Position numbers and translations under genes: made by a program
Shown: one piece after another, positions 1-7,946 of the stretch
Layout of the letters: every line of letters begins with the position of its first letter
Position numbering within the stretch: the first letter of the stretch is position 1
The notes under the pieces: model-generated
What the model was told of the DNA's origin: nothing
What the model saw: the letters and a program-made list of their open reading frames with translations, nothing else
The model's database searches: none
NCBI RefSeq assembly: GCF_014211915.1
Contig: NZ_CP060039.1
Coordinates: forward strand, 1,984,001 to 2,048,000
Direction of reading: 5' to 3'
DNA: 64,000 nt
Origin: Burkholderia cenocepacia
GTDB taxonomy: Bacteria; Pseudomonadota; Gammaproteobacteria; Burkholderiales; Burkholderiaceae

Positions 1-575
1 TACGACTGCGCGGCGCCGGTGCTGCCGGCGATCCCGCCGAACGAATACATCGCCGCGAACTGCAGGCCCGAATAGACGGCCGACGTGTACTTCACCGCGT
101 TGTCGACGCGGAAGCTGTTGTCGTAGTTGTCGACGTCGCCCGGCGTCGCGAACACGCTGCCCAGGTAGTTGTCGGCGGTGATGCCCTGCACGAGGTCGAC
201 GAGCGGGTCGTACTGGCGGCCGAACGTGAGCGTGCCGTAGCGGTCGCTCGTCAGGCCGACGAAGGCCTGACGGCCGAACAGGCGGCCGCCCTGGCCCTGC
301 CGGCCGTTGCTCGGGTCGAAGCCGTTCTCCAGCTGGAACAGCGCCTTCAGCCCGCCGCCGAGATCCTCGGTGCCTTTCACGCCCCAGCGGCTGCCGGCGA
401 GGTTGCCCGCGCTGCTGTTGCCGAGCATCCACGCGTTGTCCTTGCCCTGTGCGTGGTTCACATAGGTGATCGACGTGTCGATCACGCCATACAGCGTGAC
501 GCTCGATTGCGCATGCGCGACGGGCATCGCCGCGAACGACGCGAGCGAAATCAGCGAGAGGGTCGTGCGTTTCAT
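1..575 (-). CDS. Gram-negative outer-membrane porin (3' end outside window)
   Basis: Outer-membrane trimeric porin for passive diffusion of small hydrophilic solutes. Reading leftward from 575 the protein starts MKRTTLSLISLAS, has a signal peptide ending AHAQ, then SSVTLYGVIDT, the standard first strand of Burkholderia/Neisseria-type porins (porin_4 family). Further on GNLAGSRWGVKGTEDLGGG, FQLENGF and TFGRQYD are the family's conserved barrel and loop segments. About 191 codons are present, roughly half of the usual 350-390 residues; the rest lies before base 1. An AAGGAG ribosome site stands 6 bases before the ATG, which fixes the start. It is transcribed away from the sigma-factor gene and shows no operon link. 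The family call is very secure; the substrate cannot be told. Confidence 0.95.
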   Translation of the reverse strand, partial: MKRTTLSLISLASFAAMPVAHAQSSVTLYGVIDTSITYVNHAQGKDNAWMLGNSSAGNLAGSRWGVKGTEDLGGGLKALFQLENGFDPSNGRQGQGGRLFGRQAFVGLTSDRYGTLTFGRQYDPLVDLVQGITADNYLGSVFATPGDVDNYDNSFRVDNAVKYTSAVYSGLQFAAMYSFGGIAGSTGAAQS

Positions 576-1069
576 GTCATCTCCTTGGCGCATGGGTGGG
601 GGTCCTTGATCCGGAATGGCAGGAGACTACCGAGCCGCGATAAAACGGCAAAAATGAAATTCTTCGTTGTGGCCTGATGTCGACAGGCACATTCCCGGAA
701 ATTCATTTTTGAGGGATCTGAATTATTGATCGTTGCGTATCAATGGGTTTCTGTTTCGCGTTTTTTTTAGCGCGGTTTGCATGGGGCGTGATAATTCGGC
801 GCGATTTTCGCGTGAATTCCCGCAATCTCAATATTGTTATCGATCCGTCAAATCATTATTTAACGAATCGAATTGGCCGGGCTGGAACGAGTGTGATAGC
901 CGCATGCGGTCCGCCATCCGCGGGGCGACACTCACGCGGCTTCGCCATCCTCCACTTCGCGTCAGCGTCGCCACCGGCGCATCGAAACCGCGGTCGCTAT
1001 CTTACTTTTGCATATAATAATCATTCTCATTTACGGAATCGCTGACGCTCGCGCACCCGGAACCCGGCC
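576..1069. other. intergenic region between porin and sigma-factor genes
   Basis: A 494-bp gap between divergent genes. The part from about 640 to 1010 is visibly more AT-rich than the flanks and has no reading frame with the local codon bias, so it most likely holds the porin promoter and leader on one side and the iron-regulated promoter on the other. The Fur-box match near 1010-1028 is the only recognisable element. Confidence 0.6.
1010..1028. promoter_or_regulatory. predicted Fur box upstream of ECF sigma gene
   Basis: The 19 bases match the classical Fur consensus (GATAATGATAATCATTATC) at 14 of 19 positions by hand alignment, including the unbroken core ATAATCATT. It lies 42 bp before the ATG of an iron-type sigma factor, where ferric-uptake repression is expected. 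Binding is inferred. Confidence 0.75.
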
Positions 1070-1579
1070 ATGTCCGCTGACAAGCTGTCCCTCCATCGAG
1101 AAATCGACGCCCTTTATGTCGGCCACCACGCGTGGCTGCGCGGCTGGCTGAGCCGGAAGCTCGGTTGCGCGCACCGCGCGGCCGACCTGGCGCACGACAC
1201 GTTCGTGCGCCTGCTCGCACGCGACGAGCCGATCGGCGCCGACGAGCCGCGCGCGTTCCTGACCACGGTCGCGCAGCGTGTGCTGAGCAACCACTGGCGG
1301 CGCGAGCAGATCGAGCGCGCGTATCTCGACGTGCTCGCGCAGCGCCCGGAAGCGGTTGCGCCGTCGCCGGAAGAGCGGGCCGTCGTGGTCGAGACGCTGC
1401 TCGAGATCGACCGGCTGCTCGACGGCCTGCCGCCCGCGGCGAAGCGTGCGTTCCTGCTCGCACAGCTCGACGGGCTCACGCAGGTCGAGATCGCGCGCGA
1501 GCTCGGTGTGTCGCTCGCGACGGTGAAGCGCTATCTCGTGAAGGCCGGCACGCAGTGCTTCTTCGCGATGGCGGCCTGA
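1070..1579 (+). CDS. ECF sigma-70 factor, FecI type
   Basis: A 169-residue extracytoplasmic-function sigma factor. Region 2 covers about residues 10-80 (HHAWLRGWLSRKLGCAHRAA, then DLAHDTFVRLL, the core-polymerase and -10 contact helices). Region 4 covers about 110-160 (LDGLPPAAKRAFLLAQLDG and TQVEIARELGVSLATVKRYL, the -35-reading helix-turn-helix). FecI-type factors work with a membrane FecR anti-sigma factor and a TonB-dependent receptor to switch on siderophore uptake, and the next coding region is a damaged fusion of just those two. A Fur-box match lies just upstream, so iron repression is likely. The partner FecR is truncated, so how this sigma factor is now controlled is unclear. The family call is firm; the cognate siderophore is unknown. 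Confidence 0.93.
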   Translation: MSADKLSLHREIDALYVGHHAWLRGWLSRKLGCAHRAADLAHDTFVRLLARDEPIGADEPRAFLTTVAQRVLSNHWRREQIERAYLDVLAQRPEAVAPSPEERAVVVETLLEIDRLLDGLPPAAKRAFLLAQLDGLTQVEIARELGVSLATVKRYLVKAGTQCFFAMAA

Positions 1580-1582
1580 CCG

Positions 1583-3946
1583 ATGGCCGCCCCGGGAGCG
1601 TCGGCGGTGCCGCCGCACGTCGCACGTCGCACGTCGCGCAGTCGAGTGGTGGGTCGACCGGCAGTCCGGCCGCACGGACGACGCGTTCACCGCCGCGCTC
1701 GCGCGCTGGCGTGCGGAAGATCCGGCGCACGATGCGGCGTGGCGTCACATCGAAGCGATGCAGGGCCGGTTCGGCCGGCTGACGGCCGGCACGGGGCTCG
1801 TCGCGCTGCGTCAGCCGGGCGGGGGCTACACGCTGATGCGCGCCGACGGCTCGGCGGCCGGCCCCGTGGCGGCCGGCGTCGCGCCAGCCGCCGAGTTGCC
1901 GACGATCGACGTGCGCTCCAGCGCCTTGCGCGCCGAAAGCTATCGCGCGCCGAAGGAAGCGGGCGTGCTGCGCTCCGACATTCCGCTGCTCGACACCGCG
2001 CAGGCCGTCAACATCGTGCCCGCGCAGGTCTGCGCGACCAGCGGCCGCGCAATCTCGACGATGCGCTCGGCAACGTGAGCGGCATCACGCAGGGCAACAC
2101 GCTCGCCGGCACGCAGGACACGATCATGAAGCGCGGTTTCGGCGGCAACCGCGACGGCTCGATCATGCAGAACGGCATGCCGCTCGTGCAGGGCCGCGCG
2201 TTCAACGCGGCGACCGACAGCGTCGAGGTGCTGAAGGGGCCGACGTCGCTGCTGTACGGGCTGATGGACCCGGGCGGCGTGGTCAACGTCGTCACCAAGC
2301 AGCCGCAGCTCGTGCGCTACAACGCGATCTCGCTCGGCGCATCGACGTTCGGGCACGGCAAGAACGGCGGCAGCGCGACCTTCGATTCGACCGGGCCGGT
2401 CGGCGATTCGCGGCTCGCGTACCGGCTGATCGTCGACCAGTCGAACGAACAGTACTGGCGCAACTTCGGCGAGTACCGGCAGACCTTCGTCGCGCCGTCG
2501 CTCGCGTGGTACGGCCGCGATACGCAGGTCGCGGTGTCGTACCAGTACCGCAAGTTCCATTCGCCGTTCGATCGCGGCACCGCGCTCGACCCGCGCACCA
2601 ATGCGCCGCTCGACATCCCCGCACGGCGGCGTATCGACGAGCCGTTCAACAACATGGACGGCGAATCGCAGCTCGCGCAACTGAGCGTCGATCACCAGTT
2701 CAACGCGGACTGGAGCGCGCATTTCGGCTACAGCTACAACCGCGAGACCTACGATGCGAACCAGTTGCGCACGACCGGCGTCGACCCTGTGAAGGGCACG
2801 ATGACGCGCAGCAACGATGCGACGCACGGCTCGCTCAGCACCGACAGCTACGGGATCGGCTACGTGACGGGCAAGCTGACGCTCGCGGGGATGCGGCACG
2901 ACGTGCAGGTCGGCTTCGATACCGAATACCGCCGCATCTATCGCAAGGACCTGCTGCGTCAGGCGGTGAAGACGCCGTTCAGTTATATCGATCCGGTGTA
3001 CGGGCTGCTGCCGCCGTCGAGCACGGTGTCCGCGAGCGACAGCGACCAGACCGACACGCTGCACGATGCATCCGCGTTCTTCCAGGATACGGTCCACCTG
3101 ACCGACAAGTGGATCGTGTCGGGCGGCCTCCGCTACATCACGTACAACCAGGTGGCGGGGCGCGGCCGGCCGTTCGTCGCGAACACCGATCTCAGCGGCT
3201 CGAAGTGGCTGCCGCGCGCGGGCATCGTCTACAAGTGGACCGATGCGTTTTCGCTGTACGGCAGCTATTCGCAATCGCTGAAGCCGTCGTCGTCGATCGC
3301 GCCGATGACGGGCTACATCATCGACGGCGCGACGCCGTCCGAGGAAGCGACCGCGTGGGAAGTGGGCGGCAAGCTCGACTTGGCCGGCGGGATGACCGGC
3401 ACGCTCGCGCTGTTCAACATCGACAAGAAGAACGTGCTCGTGTCGCAGTACAACGACGCGACGAAGCTGACCGACTGGCGCACGTCGGGCAAGGCGCGCT
3501 CGCGCGGCGTCGAGCTCGACGTCTCCGGCAAGCTCGGCGAGCGCGTGAACGTGATCGCGAGCTACGCGTACATCGACGCGAAGACGACCGAGGACCCGCT
3601 GTACGCGGGCAACCAGCTGTGGAACGTCGCGCGTCACACCGCATCGCTCGCGGCCGTCTACGACTTCGGCACGGTGGCGGGCGGCGACGATCTGCGCATC
3701 GGCGCGGACGTGCGTTACGTCGGCGCGCGGCCCGGCGATTCGGCGAACAGCTTCACGCTGCCGTCGTACGTGCTCGCCGACGCGTTCGCGACCTACGACA
3801 CGCAGATCGGCAAGCAGAAGCTGTCGTTCCAGCTCAACGTGAAGAACCTGTTCAACCGCACGTACTACCCGTCGAGCGCGAACCGCTACTTCGTCGCGGT
3901 CGGCGATGCGCGCCAGATGTCGCTGCTGACCACGCTGCAGTTCTGA
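1583..3946 (+). pseudogene. FecR N-terminus fused to TonB-dependent siderophore receptor, frameshifted
   Basis: The frame looks like one 787-codon gene but is three pieces. Codons 1-16 plus bases 1638 to about 1790 (frame +1 relative to the start) give a FecR N-terminal region: HVARRAVEWWVDRQSG, then ALARWRAEDPAHDAAW. This runs at about 1780 straight into the end of a receptor STN domain (AGTGLVALRQPGGGYTL), so the FecR C-terminus, the receptor signal peptide and most of the STN domain are missing. A third ACGTCGC copy near 1631 shifts the frame, and one missing C near 2030 shifts it back. From about 2033 the plug (MKRGFGGNRDGSIMQNGMPL, LYGLMDPGGVVNVVTKQ) and the 22-strand barrel are intact and end in LLTTLQF. 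Without a signal peptide the receptor should not reach the outer membrane. The long open frame is a chance product of GC richness. Confidence 0.85.
1617..1637 (+). repeat. three tandem copies of a 7-bp unit (ACGTCGC)
   Basis: Units lie at 1617-1623, 1624-1630 and 1631-1637. With two units the start codon at 1583 runs in frame into the FecR motif AVEWWVDR; with three it does not. The repeat length (7, not a multiple of 3) makes it a potential slippage switch. Confidence 0.85.
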
Positions 3947-4002
3947 CCATGCAATCGCCGCGCGGCCTTTGCGTCGGCGCGCGGCTTCGGAGAGGAATCC
4001 AG

Positions 4003-4752
4003 ATGAATCTGAAGATGAAGGGCGGCGCGCGTCGCCGCCTGTTGCACGCGATCGCGGGTTCGGCGCTCGCGTGGTTCGCGGTTGTTGGCGCCGGTGTCTC
4101 GGCGTCCGCGTTCGCCGCCGATGCGTCGCCGGCCGTCACGCGCGTCGCGATGCTCGTGCAACTGCACGGCCCGAACCTGAAGGTCGACGAACGCATCGGC
4201 CAGCATCTCGGCGAACGCGGCTACGCGGTGCGCCTGATCGACGAGTCGGCCACGCCCGATGCGGCGCGCGACGCCGATCTGGTGGTGATCTCGTCGACGG
4301 TATCGTCGAAGAACGTGCGGCCCGGCTGGCGCATGCTCGACAAGCCGCTCGTGACCTGGGAAAACGACCTGCTCGACGATCTCGCGATGACGGGCAAGCG
4401 GCACGACGTCGACTTCGGCGAAACGGGCAAGGAGCGCTACCTGTGGCTCGTCAATGCGCCGCATCCGATCGCGGCCGGGCTGCCGGCCGGCGCGACGAAC
4501 GCGTACGGCAAGCAGGCGCCGATGAGCTGGGGTAAGCCGGGGCTCGGCGCGATCACCATCGCGACCGTCTACGGGCAACCCGACAAGGCCGCGATCTTCG
4601 CGTACGAGAAGGGCGCGACGATGGACTACGAAACGCTTGCGCCGGCGCGTCGTGTGATGTTCTTCCTCGACAACGACACGTTCACGAATCTGTCGCCGGC
4701 CGGCGTCGCGCTGTTCGACGCGGCGGTGGACTGGGCGGCCGGACGGCGCTGA
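4003..4752 (+). CDS. exported protein of iron-uptake locus, ThuA/glutamine-amidotransferase-like fold suspected
   Basis: A 249-residue protein with a signal peptide (a basic MNLKMKGGARRR start, a hydrophobic stretch, then SAFAADA), so periplasmic. The mature part begins with alternating strand/helix segments (VTRVAMLVQLHG, then DADLVVISSTVSS) and has LVTWENDLLDDLAMTGK and NAPHPIAAGLPAG. The last two resemble ThuA-like and class I amidotransferase-like folds, in which the segment before the HPI motif lines the pocket. No catalytic Cys-His pair of a true amidotransferase is evident. A GGAGAGGA ribosome site 6 bases before the ATG supports the start. It follows the TonB receptor by 56 bp and probably belongs to the sigma/FecR/receptor unit. 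The role is unknown; the fold is a tentative reading. Confidence 0.75.
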   Translation: MNLKMKGGARRRLLHAIAGSALAWFAVVGAGVSASAFAADASPAVTRVAMLVQLHGPNLKVDERIGQHLGERGYAVRLIDESATPDAARDADLVVISSTVSSKNVRPGWRMLDKPLVTWENDLLDDLAMTGKRHDVDFGETGKERYLWLVNAPHPIAAGLPAGATNAYGKQAPMSWGKPGLGAITIATVYGQPDKAAIFAYEKGATMDYETLAPARRVMFFLDNDTFTNLSPAGVALFDAAVDWAAGRR

Positions 4753-4767
4753 GCCGCCACGCGTTGC

Positions 4768-5655
4768 TCACGCGGCCGGCGGCGAGCGACGCCGCGACGC
4801 CGCTTCGATCAGTCGCGCCAGCGCTTGCGCGGGCTCCGACATCGTGCGCCGCGCGCGATGCACGAGCCCGATGTCGCGGTGAAACGTGTGATGCCCGAGG
4901 TCGATCGCGCGCACGCCGGCCGGCCAGCGACGATACGCGGCGGTCTGCGGCACGATCGCGACGCCGACGCCGTTCTCGACCAGCTTGACGATCGCGTCGA
5001 GCTCGTCGAGTTCGCAGGTGTCGCGCACCGCGATGTGCATCTTGCGCAGGAAGCGGTCGACCTGCCGGCCGCCGAACGACGCGCGGTCATAGCGCACGAA
5101 CGGCGCGTTCGCGAGTAATGCGGCCCAGTCCTTGCCCTTCACGCCGCGCGGCACGATCAGCCGGAACGGCTCCCGCGCGAGCGTCGTCCAGTGCAGGTCG
5201 CTCTGCAGCGCGAACGGCGGCCGGATGATCGCGGCCATGTCGAGCTCGCCCGCGTCGACCCGGTTGACCAGCTCGATCGACAGTCCGGGTATCACGCGCG
5301 TCCGGCACGCGGGGTGCCGGCGATGGAAATCGGCCAGCGCGGCCGGCAGCAGCGCGCTCTGCACCGATGCGATCGCGCCGATCGTCACGCGCACGGCGGC
5401 CGGCGAGCCGGGCGCGGTCGAGCTCAGGTTCTCGTACAGGCCGATCAGCGCCTGCGCCTGGTCGAGCACGTGATGGCCGCGCTCGTTGAGCCGCGCCGAA
5501 CGCCCTTGCCGGTCGAACAGCGCGAAGCCGAGCTCGGCCTCGAGGCGCTGCATCTGCGCGCTCACGGCCGCCTGCGTGAGCCCGATACGATTGCCGGCGG
5601 CGGCAAAGGTGCCTTCCCGGGCGACGGCGACGAGGGTTTTCAGTTCGCGGATCAT
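4768..5655 (-). CDS. LysR-family transcriptional regulator
   Basis: A 295-residue LysR regulator. The N-terminal winged helix-turn-helix spans about residues 1-60 (TLVAVAREGTFAAAGNRIG, then LTQAAVSAQMQRLEAELGF), followed by the linker helix and a periplasmic-binding-protein-like effector domain (VRVTIGAIASVQSALLPAAL, VENGVGVAIVPQ). It is divergent from a VOC-family gene with 112 bp between them, and a near-perfect inverted repeat with T-N11-A spacing sits just before its start (5660-5678). It therefore probably represses itself and activates the VOC gene with an unknown inducer. It converges on the gene ending at 4752 with only 15 bp between. Confidence 0.93.
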   Translation of the reverse strand: MIRELKTLVAVAREGTFAAAGNRIGLTQAAVSAQMQRLEAELGFALFDRQGRSARLNERGHHVLDQAQALIGLYENLSSTAPGSPAAVRVTIGAIASVQSALLPAALADFHRRHPACRTRVIPGLSIELVNRVDAGELDMAAIIRPPFALQSDLHWTTLAREPFRLIVPRGVKGKDWAALLANAPFVRYDRASFGGRQVDRFLRKMHIAVRDTCELDELDAIVKLVENGVGVAIVPQTAAYRRWPAGVRAIDLGHHTFHRDIGLVHRARRTMSEPAQALARLIEAASRRRSPPAA

Positions 5656-5659
5656 TCAT

Positions 5660-5678
5660 CGATTCCATTTGTGAATCG
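5660..5678. promoter_or_regulatory. LysR-type operator (CGATTC-N7-GAATCG)
   Basis: A 19-bp inverted repeat with 6-bp perfect arms and an inner T-N11-A, the recognised LysR box, lies 5 bp upstream of the LysR start codon in the divergent promoter. An AT-rich stretch follows (about 5680-5706). The regulator's binding here is inferred. Confidence 0.65.
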
Positions 5679-5767
5679 CAAAACTATATATTGATTTAAT
5701 TTTTGCTCGGCGTTGTCTACCATGATGCCGTTCTCGCGTCACGCGAGCGTTTCTTCACGAGGCCATC

Positions 5768-6193
5768 ATGAGTCTTTCCCCGTTTCACCTGGCGATTCCG
5801 GTCTACGACCTGCCGGCCGCGCGCGATTTCTACGGCCGCGTGTTCGGGCTGGAAGAGGGGCGCTCGAGCGCGCAGTGGGTCGATTTCAACTTTTACGGGC
5901 ATCAGCTCGTGATCCACGCGCATCCGAAAACCGCATCGCAGGAAGGCGCGCATACGAATGCGGTCGACGGCCACGACGTGCCGGTGCCGCATTTCGGGAT
6001 CGTGCTCGACTGGGCGAGCTGGGAAGCGCTGGCCGAGCGGCTGCGCGGGTTCGGCGTGACCTTCGTGATCGAGCCGTATGTGCGGTTCCAGGGGCAGGTC
6101 GGCGAACAGGCGACGATGTTCCTGTTCGATCCGTGCGGCAATGCGCTCGAATTCAAGGCGTTCCGCGACATCGGCCAGCTGTTCGCGAAGTGA
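5768..6193 (+). CDS. VOC-family (glyoxalase/extradiol-like) protein
   Basis: A 141-residue protein of the vicinal-oxygen-chelate superfamily, cytosolic. It shows the two beta-alpha-beta-beta-beta halves: [20 protein letters not shown] at the start, and [18 protein letters not shown] opening the second half, ending [15 protein letters not shown]. Candidate metal ligands are His in FHLAIP, His in HFGIV and Glu in LEFK, with a further Glu or His expected in mid-chain. The sequence resembles the short dioxygenase-like VOC proteins often annotated as glyoxalase or bleomycin-resistance proteins, but the substrate is not predictable. It is divergent from a LysR regulator that probably controls it, and 131 bp upstream of a flavin reductase gene. 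Confidence 0.9.
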   Translation: MSLSPFHLAIPVYDLPAARDFYGRVFGLEEGRSSAQWVDFNFYGHQLVIHAHPKTASQEGAHTNAVDGHDVPVPHFGIVLDWASWEALAERLRGFGVTFVIEPYVRFQGQVGEQATMFLFDPCGNALEFKAFRDIGQLFAK

Positions 6194-6324
6194 CGGCCGC
6201 GGCGCCAGCGCCGATCGACATTGGGTGCGAGAATGCGGCCTTCGGCCCGGCCGCGCGCAGTTGCGGCGACCGGCGCCGCGCCGCACGGCATCCGTCCGTG
6301 CGCGCCGTTCTCAAAGGAACCCGT

Positions 6325-6915
6325 ATGGACAGTCACATCGCGCCAGTGGCGCTGAACAAGGCCTACCGTCTCCTCAATCACGGCCCGACCGTGCTCGTAT
6401 CGGCCCGCCACGACGGCGTCGACAACGTGATGGCCGCCGCCTGGGCGTGCGCGCTGGATTTCCTGCCGCCGAAGCTGACGGTCGTGCTCGACAAATCCGC
6501 GAAGACGCGCGAACTCGTCGAGCGCAGCGGCACGTTCGTGATCCAGGTGCCGACGGCCGCGCAACTGCAGCTCGCGCATGCGGTCGGCAGCCACAGCCTC
6601 GCGCAGCGGCCCGACAAGCTGCGCGAGGCGGGCGTCACGCTGTTCGACGTCGACGGCCACGACTTGCCGTTCGTCGCCGGCTGCTCGGGCTGGCTCGCGT
6701 GCAGGCTGATTCCCGAGCCGCACAACCAGCAAACCTACGACCTGTTCATCGGCGAGGTGGTCGCCGCGTGGTCCGACACGCGCGTGTTCCGCGACGGCCA
6801 CTGGTATTTCGAATCGGCCGATCCCGCGCTGCGCAGCCTGCACTACATCGCGGGCGGCAATTTCTATGCGATCGGCGAATCGCTCCATGTCGACGTCGAT
6901 CCGGACGCGCAGTAA
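6325..6915 (+). CDS. flavin reductase-like (FMN-binding) family protein
   Basis: A 196-residue protein of the flavin reductase-like FMN-binding split-barrel family. The N-terminus (ALNKAYRLLNHGPTVLVSAR, then DNVMAAAWACALDF) and the strand PPKLTVVLDKSAKTRELVE are the usual FMN-site segments; GEVVAAWSD comes from the C-terminal half. Relatives reduce FMN with NAD(P)H for a partner monooxygenase or bind flavin in ring-cleavage pathways. The ATG at 6325 has AAAGGA 7 bases upstream; a longer in-frame opening to 5713 is only the shadow of the VOC gene. A strong terminator follows at 6945-6967. The partner oxygenase is not in the window. Confidence 0.9.
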   Translation: MDSHIAPVALNKAYRLLNHGPTVLVSARHDGVDNVMAAAWACALDFLPPKLTVVLDKSAKTRELVERSGTFVIQVPTAAQLQLAHAVGSHSLAQRPDKLREAGVTLFDVDGHDLPFVAGCSGWLACRLIPEPHNQQTYDLFIGEVVAAWSDTRVFRDGHWYFESADPALRSLHYIAGGNFYAIGESLHVDVDPDAQ

Positions 6916-6944
6916 GCGTCGGACGGTCGGCCATTCCTCACCGG

Positions 6945-6967
6945 AGCGCGCGTCATGCGCGCTTTTT
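6945..6967 (+). terminator. Rho-independent terminator after flavin reductase gene
   Basis: A perfect 7-bp stem (AGCGCGC/GCGCGCT), a 5-base loop and a run of five T's. The stem lies across the stop codon of the convergent LysR gene, so the last residues of that protein (ELKKRA) are encoded by terminator sequence. Confidence 0.85.
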
Positions 6968-7849
6968 CAATTCCACCAGCATGAGGTCGGCGAACGCCTG
7001 CGCGACACGCGGCAGCGTGCGCCCGCGCTTCGCGACGAGCGCGATCGGCCGCACGAACGCGGGATCGTCGATCGGCTTCGCGACCAGTTCGGACTCGGCG
7101 TGCACCTCGCGCGCGGTCGCGGGCAGGATCGTCACGCCGAGGCCGCCGCGCACCATCGCGACCGCCGTCATCATGTAGGTCGGTTCGCACGCGATGTCGG
7201 GCGTGCAGCCGGCCGCTTCCAGCGCGGCATCGACGACGCTGCGCACGCTCGTGCCTTGCGCGGTGAGCACGAGCGGCACGCCAGCGACGTCGGCGGTGCC
7301 GACACGGCGCTTGCGCGCGAGCGGATGATCCTTCGGGCACACGGCGACGAGCCGGTCGGCGCCCGCATACAGCACCTCCAGCGACGCATCGAACGTATCG
7401 CCGCCGGTCAGCCCGAGATCGGCTTCCTCGGTGCGCACGAGCGTGGTGACGAGGCTCGCGACGCCGTCGCGGATCTCGAAGCCCGCGCGCGGCACGTCGC
7501 GCCGGAACGACTGGATCAGCTCCGGCAGCACGCTCGACGCGAAGGTCGGCAGGCACGCGAGCCGGACCGTGCCGCTCGCGCCTTCGCCGAGCGCGCGCGC
7601 ATCGCGCAGCACGCGTTCCATGTCGTCGAGCGAGCGCTGCAACAGCGGTAGCAACTCGCGGCCGGTCTGCGTGAGTGCGACGCTGCGGCTGTTGCGGTCG
7701 AACAGGCGTGCGCCGACGATGTCCTCGAGCCGGCGGATCTGCACGGTCAGCGCCGGCTGCGACAGATGCAGCCGCGCGGCCGCACGCGTGAAGTTGCCGG
7801 CGTGCGCGACGGTGACGAACGCGCGAATGTCGCGAAGATTCAGATCCAT
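6953..7849 (-). CDS. LysR-family regulator of the CitMHS/AtuA unit
   Basis: A 298-residue LysR regulator. The DNA-binding head is residues 1-60 (LRDIRAFVTVAHAGNFTRAA, then RLHLSQPALTVQIRRLE); the effector domain starts at GTVRLACLPTFASSVLPELI and holds VRGGLGVTILPA. It is divergent from a CitMHS transporter gene with 97 bp between, the usual layout of a LysR regulator and its target. A short inverted repeat in the gap (7859-7873) is a candidate site. It probably senses the carboxylic acid imported or degraded by the neighbouring genes. Its 3' end overlaps the terminator of the convergent flavin reductase gene. Confidence 0.94.
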   Translation of the reverse strand: MDLNLRDIRAFVTVAHAGNFTRAAARLHLSQPALTVQIRRLEDIVGARLFDRNSRSVALTQTGRELLPLLQRSLDDMERVLRDARALGEGASGTVRLACLPTFASSVLPELIQSFRRDVPRAGFEIRDGVASLVTTLVRTEEADLGLTGGDTFDASLEVLYAGADRLVAVCPKDHPLARKRRVGTADVAGVPLVLTAQGTSVRSVVDAALEAAGCTPDIACEPTYMMTAVAMVRGGLGVTILPATAREVHAESELVAKPIDDPAFVRPIALVAKRGRTLPRVAQAFADLMLVELKKRA

Positions 7850-7858
7850 AACGATTCG

Positions 7859-7873
7859 TGATTGCTGCGATCA
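7859..7873. promoter_or_regulatory. candidate LysR operator (TGAT-N7-ATCA)
   Basis: A small inverted repeat with 4-bp arms in the 97-bp divergent gap between the LysR gene and the CitMHS gene. The arms are short and the spacing is not exactly T-N11-A, so this is only a candidate. Confidence 0.35.
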
Positions 7874-7946
7874 AATCATTTCAATTGTGCTATCGCTGCG
7901 CCGACCTTACGCTCGTCTCCAACAAAAGACAAGGTAGGAGACACGG

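Noticed and set aside
1940..3637. 565-codon minus-strand frame opposite the TonB receptor
   Set aside because: Composition and lack of motifs show it is antisense to the receptor barrel.
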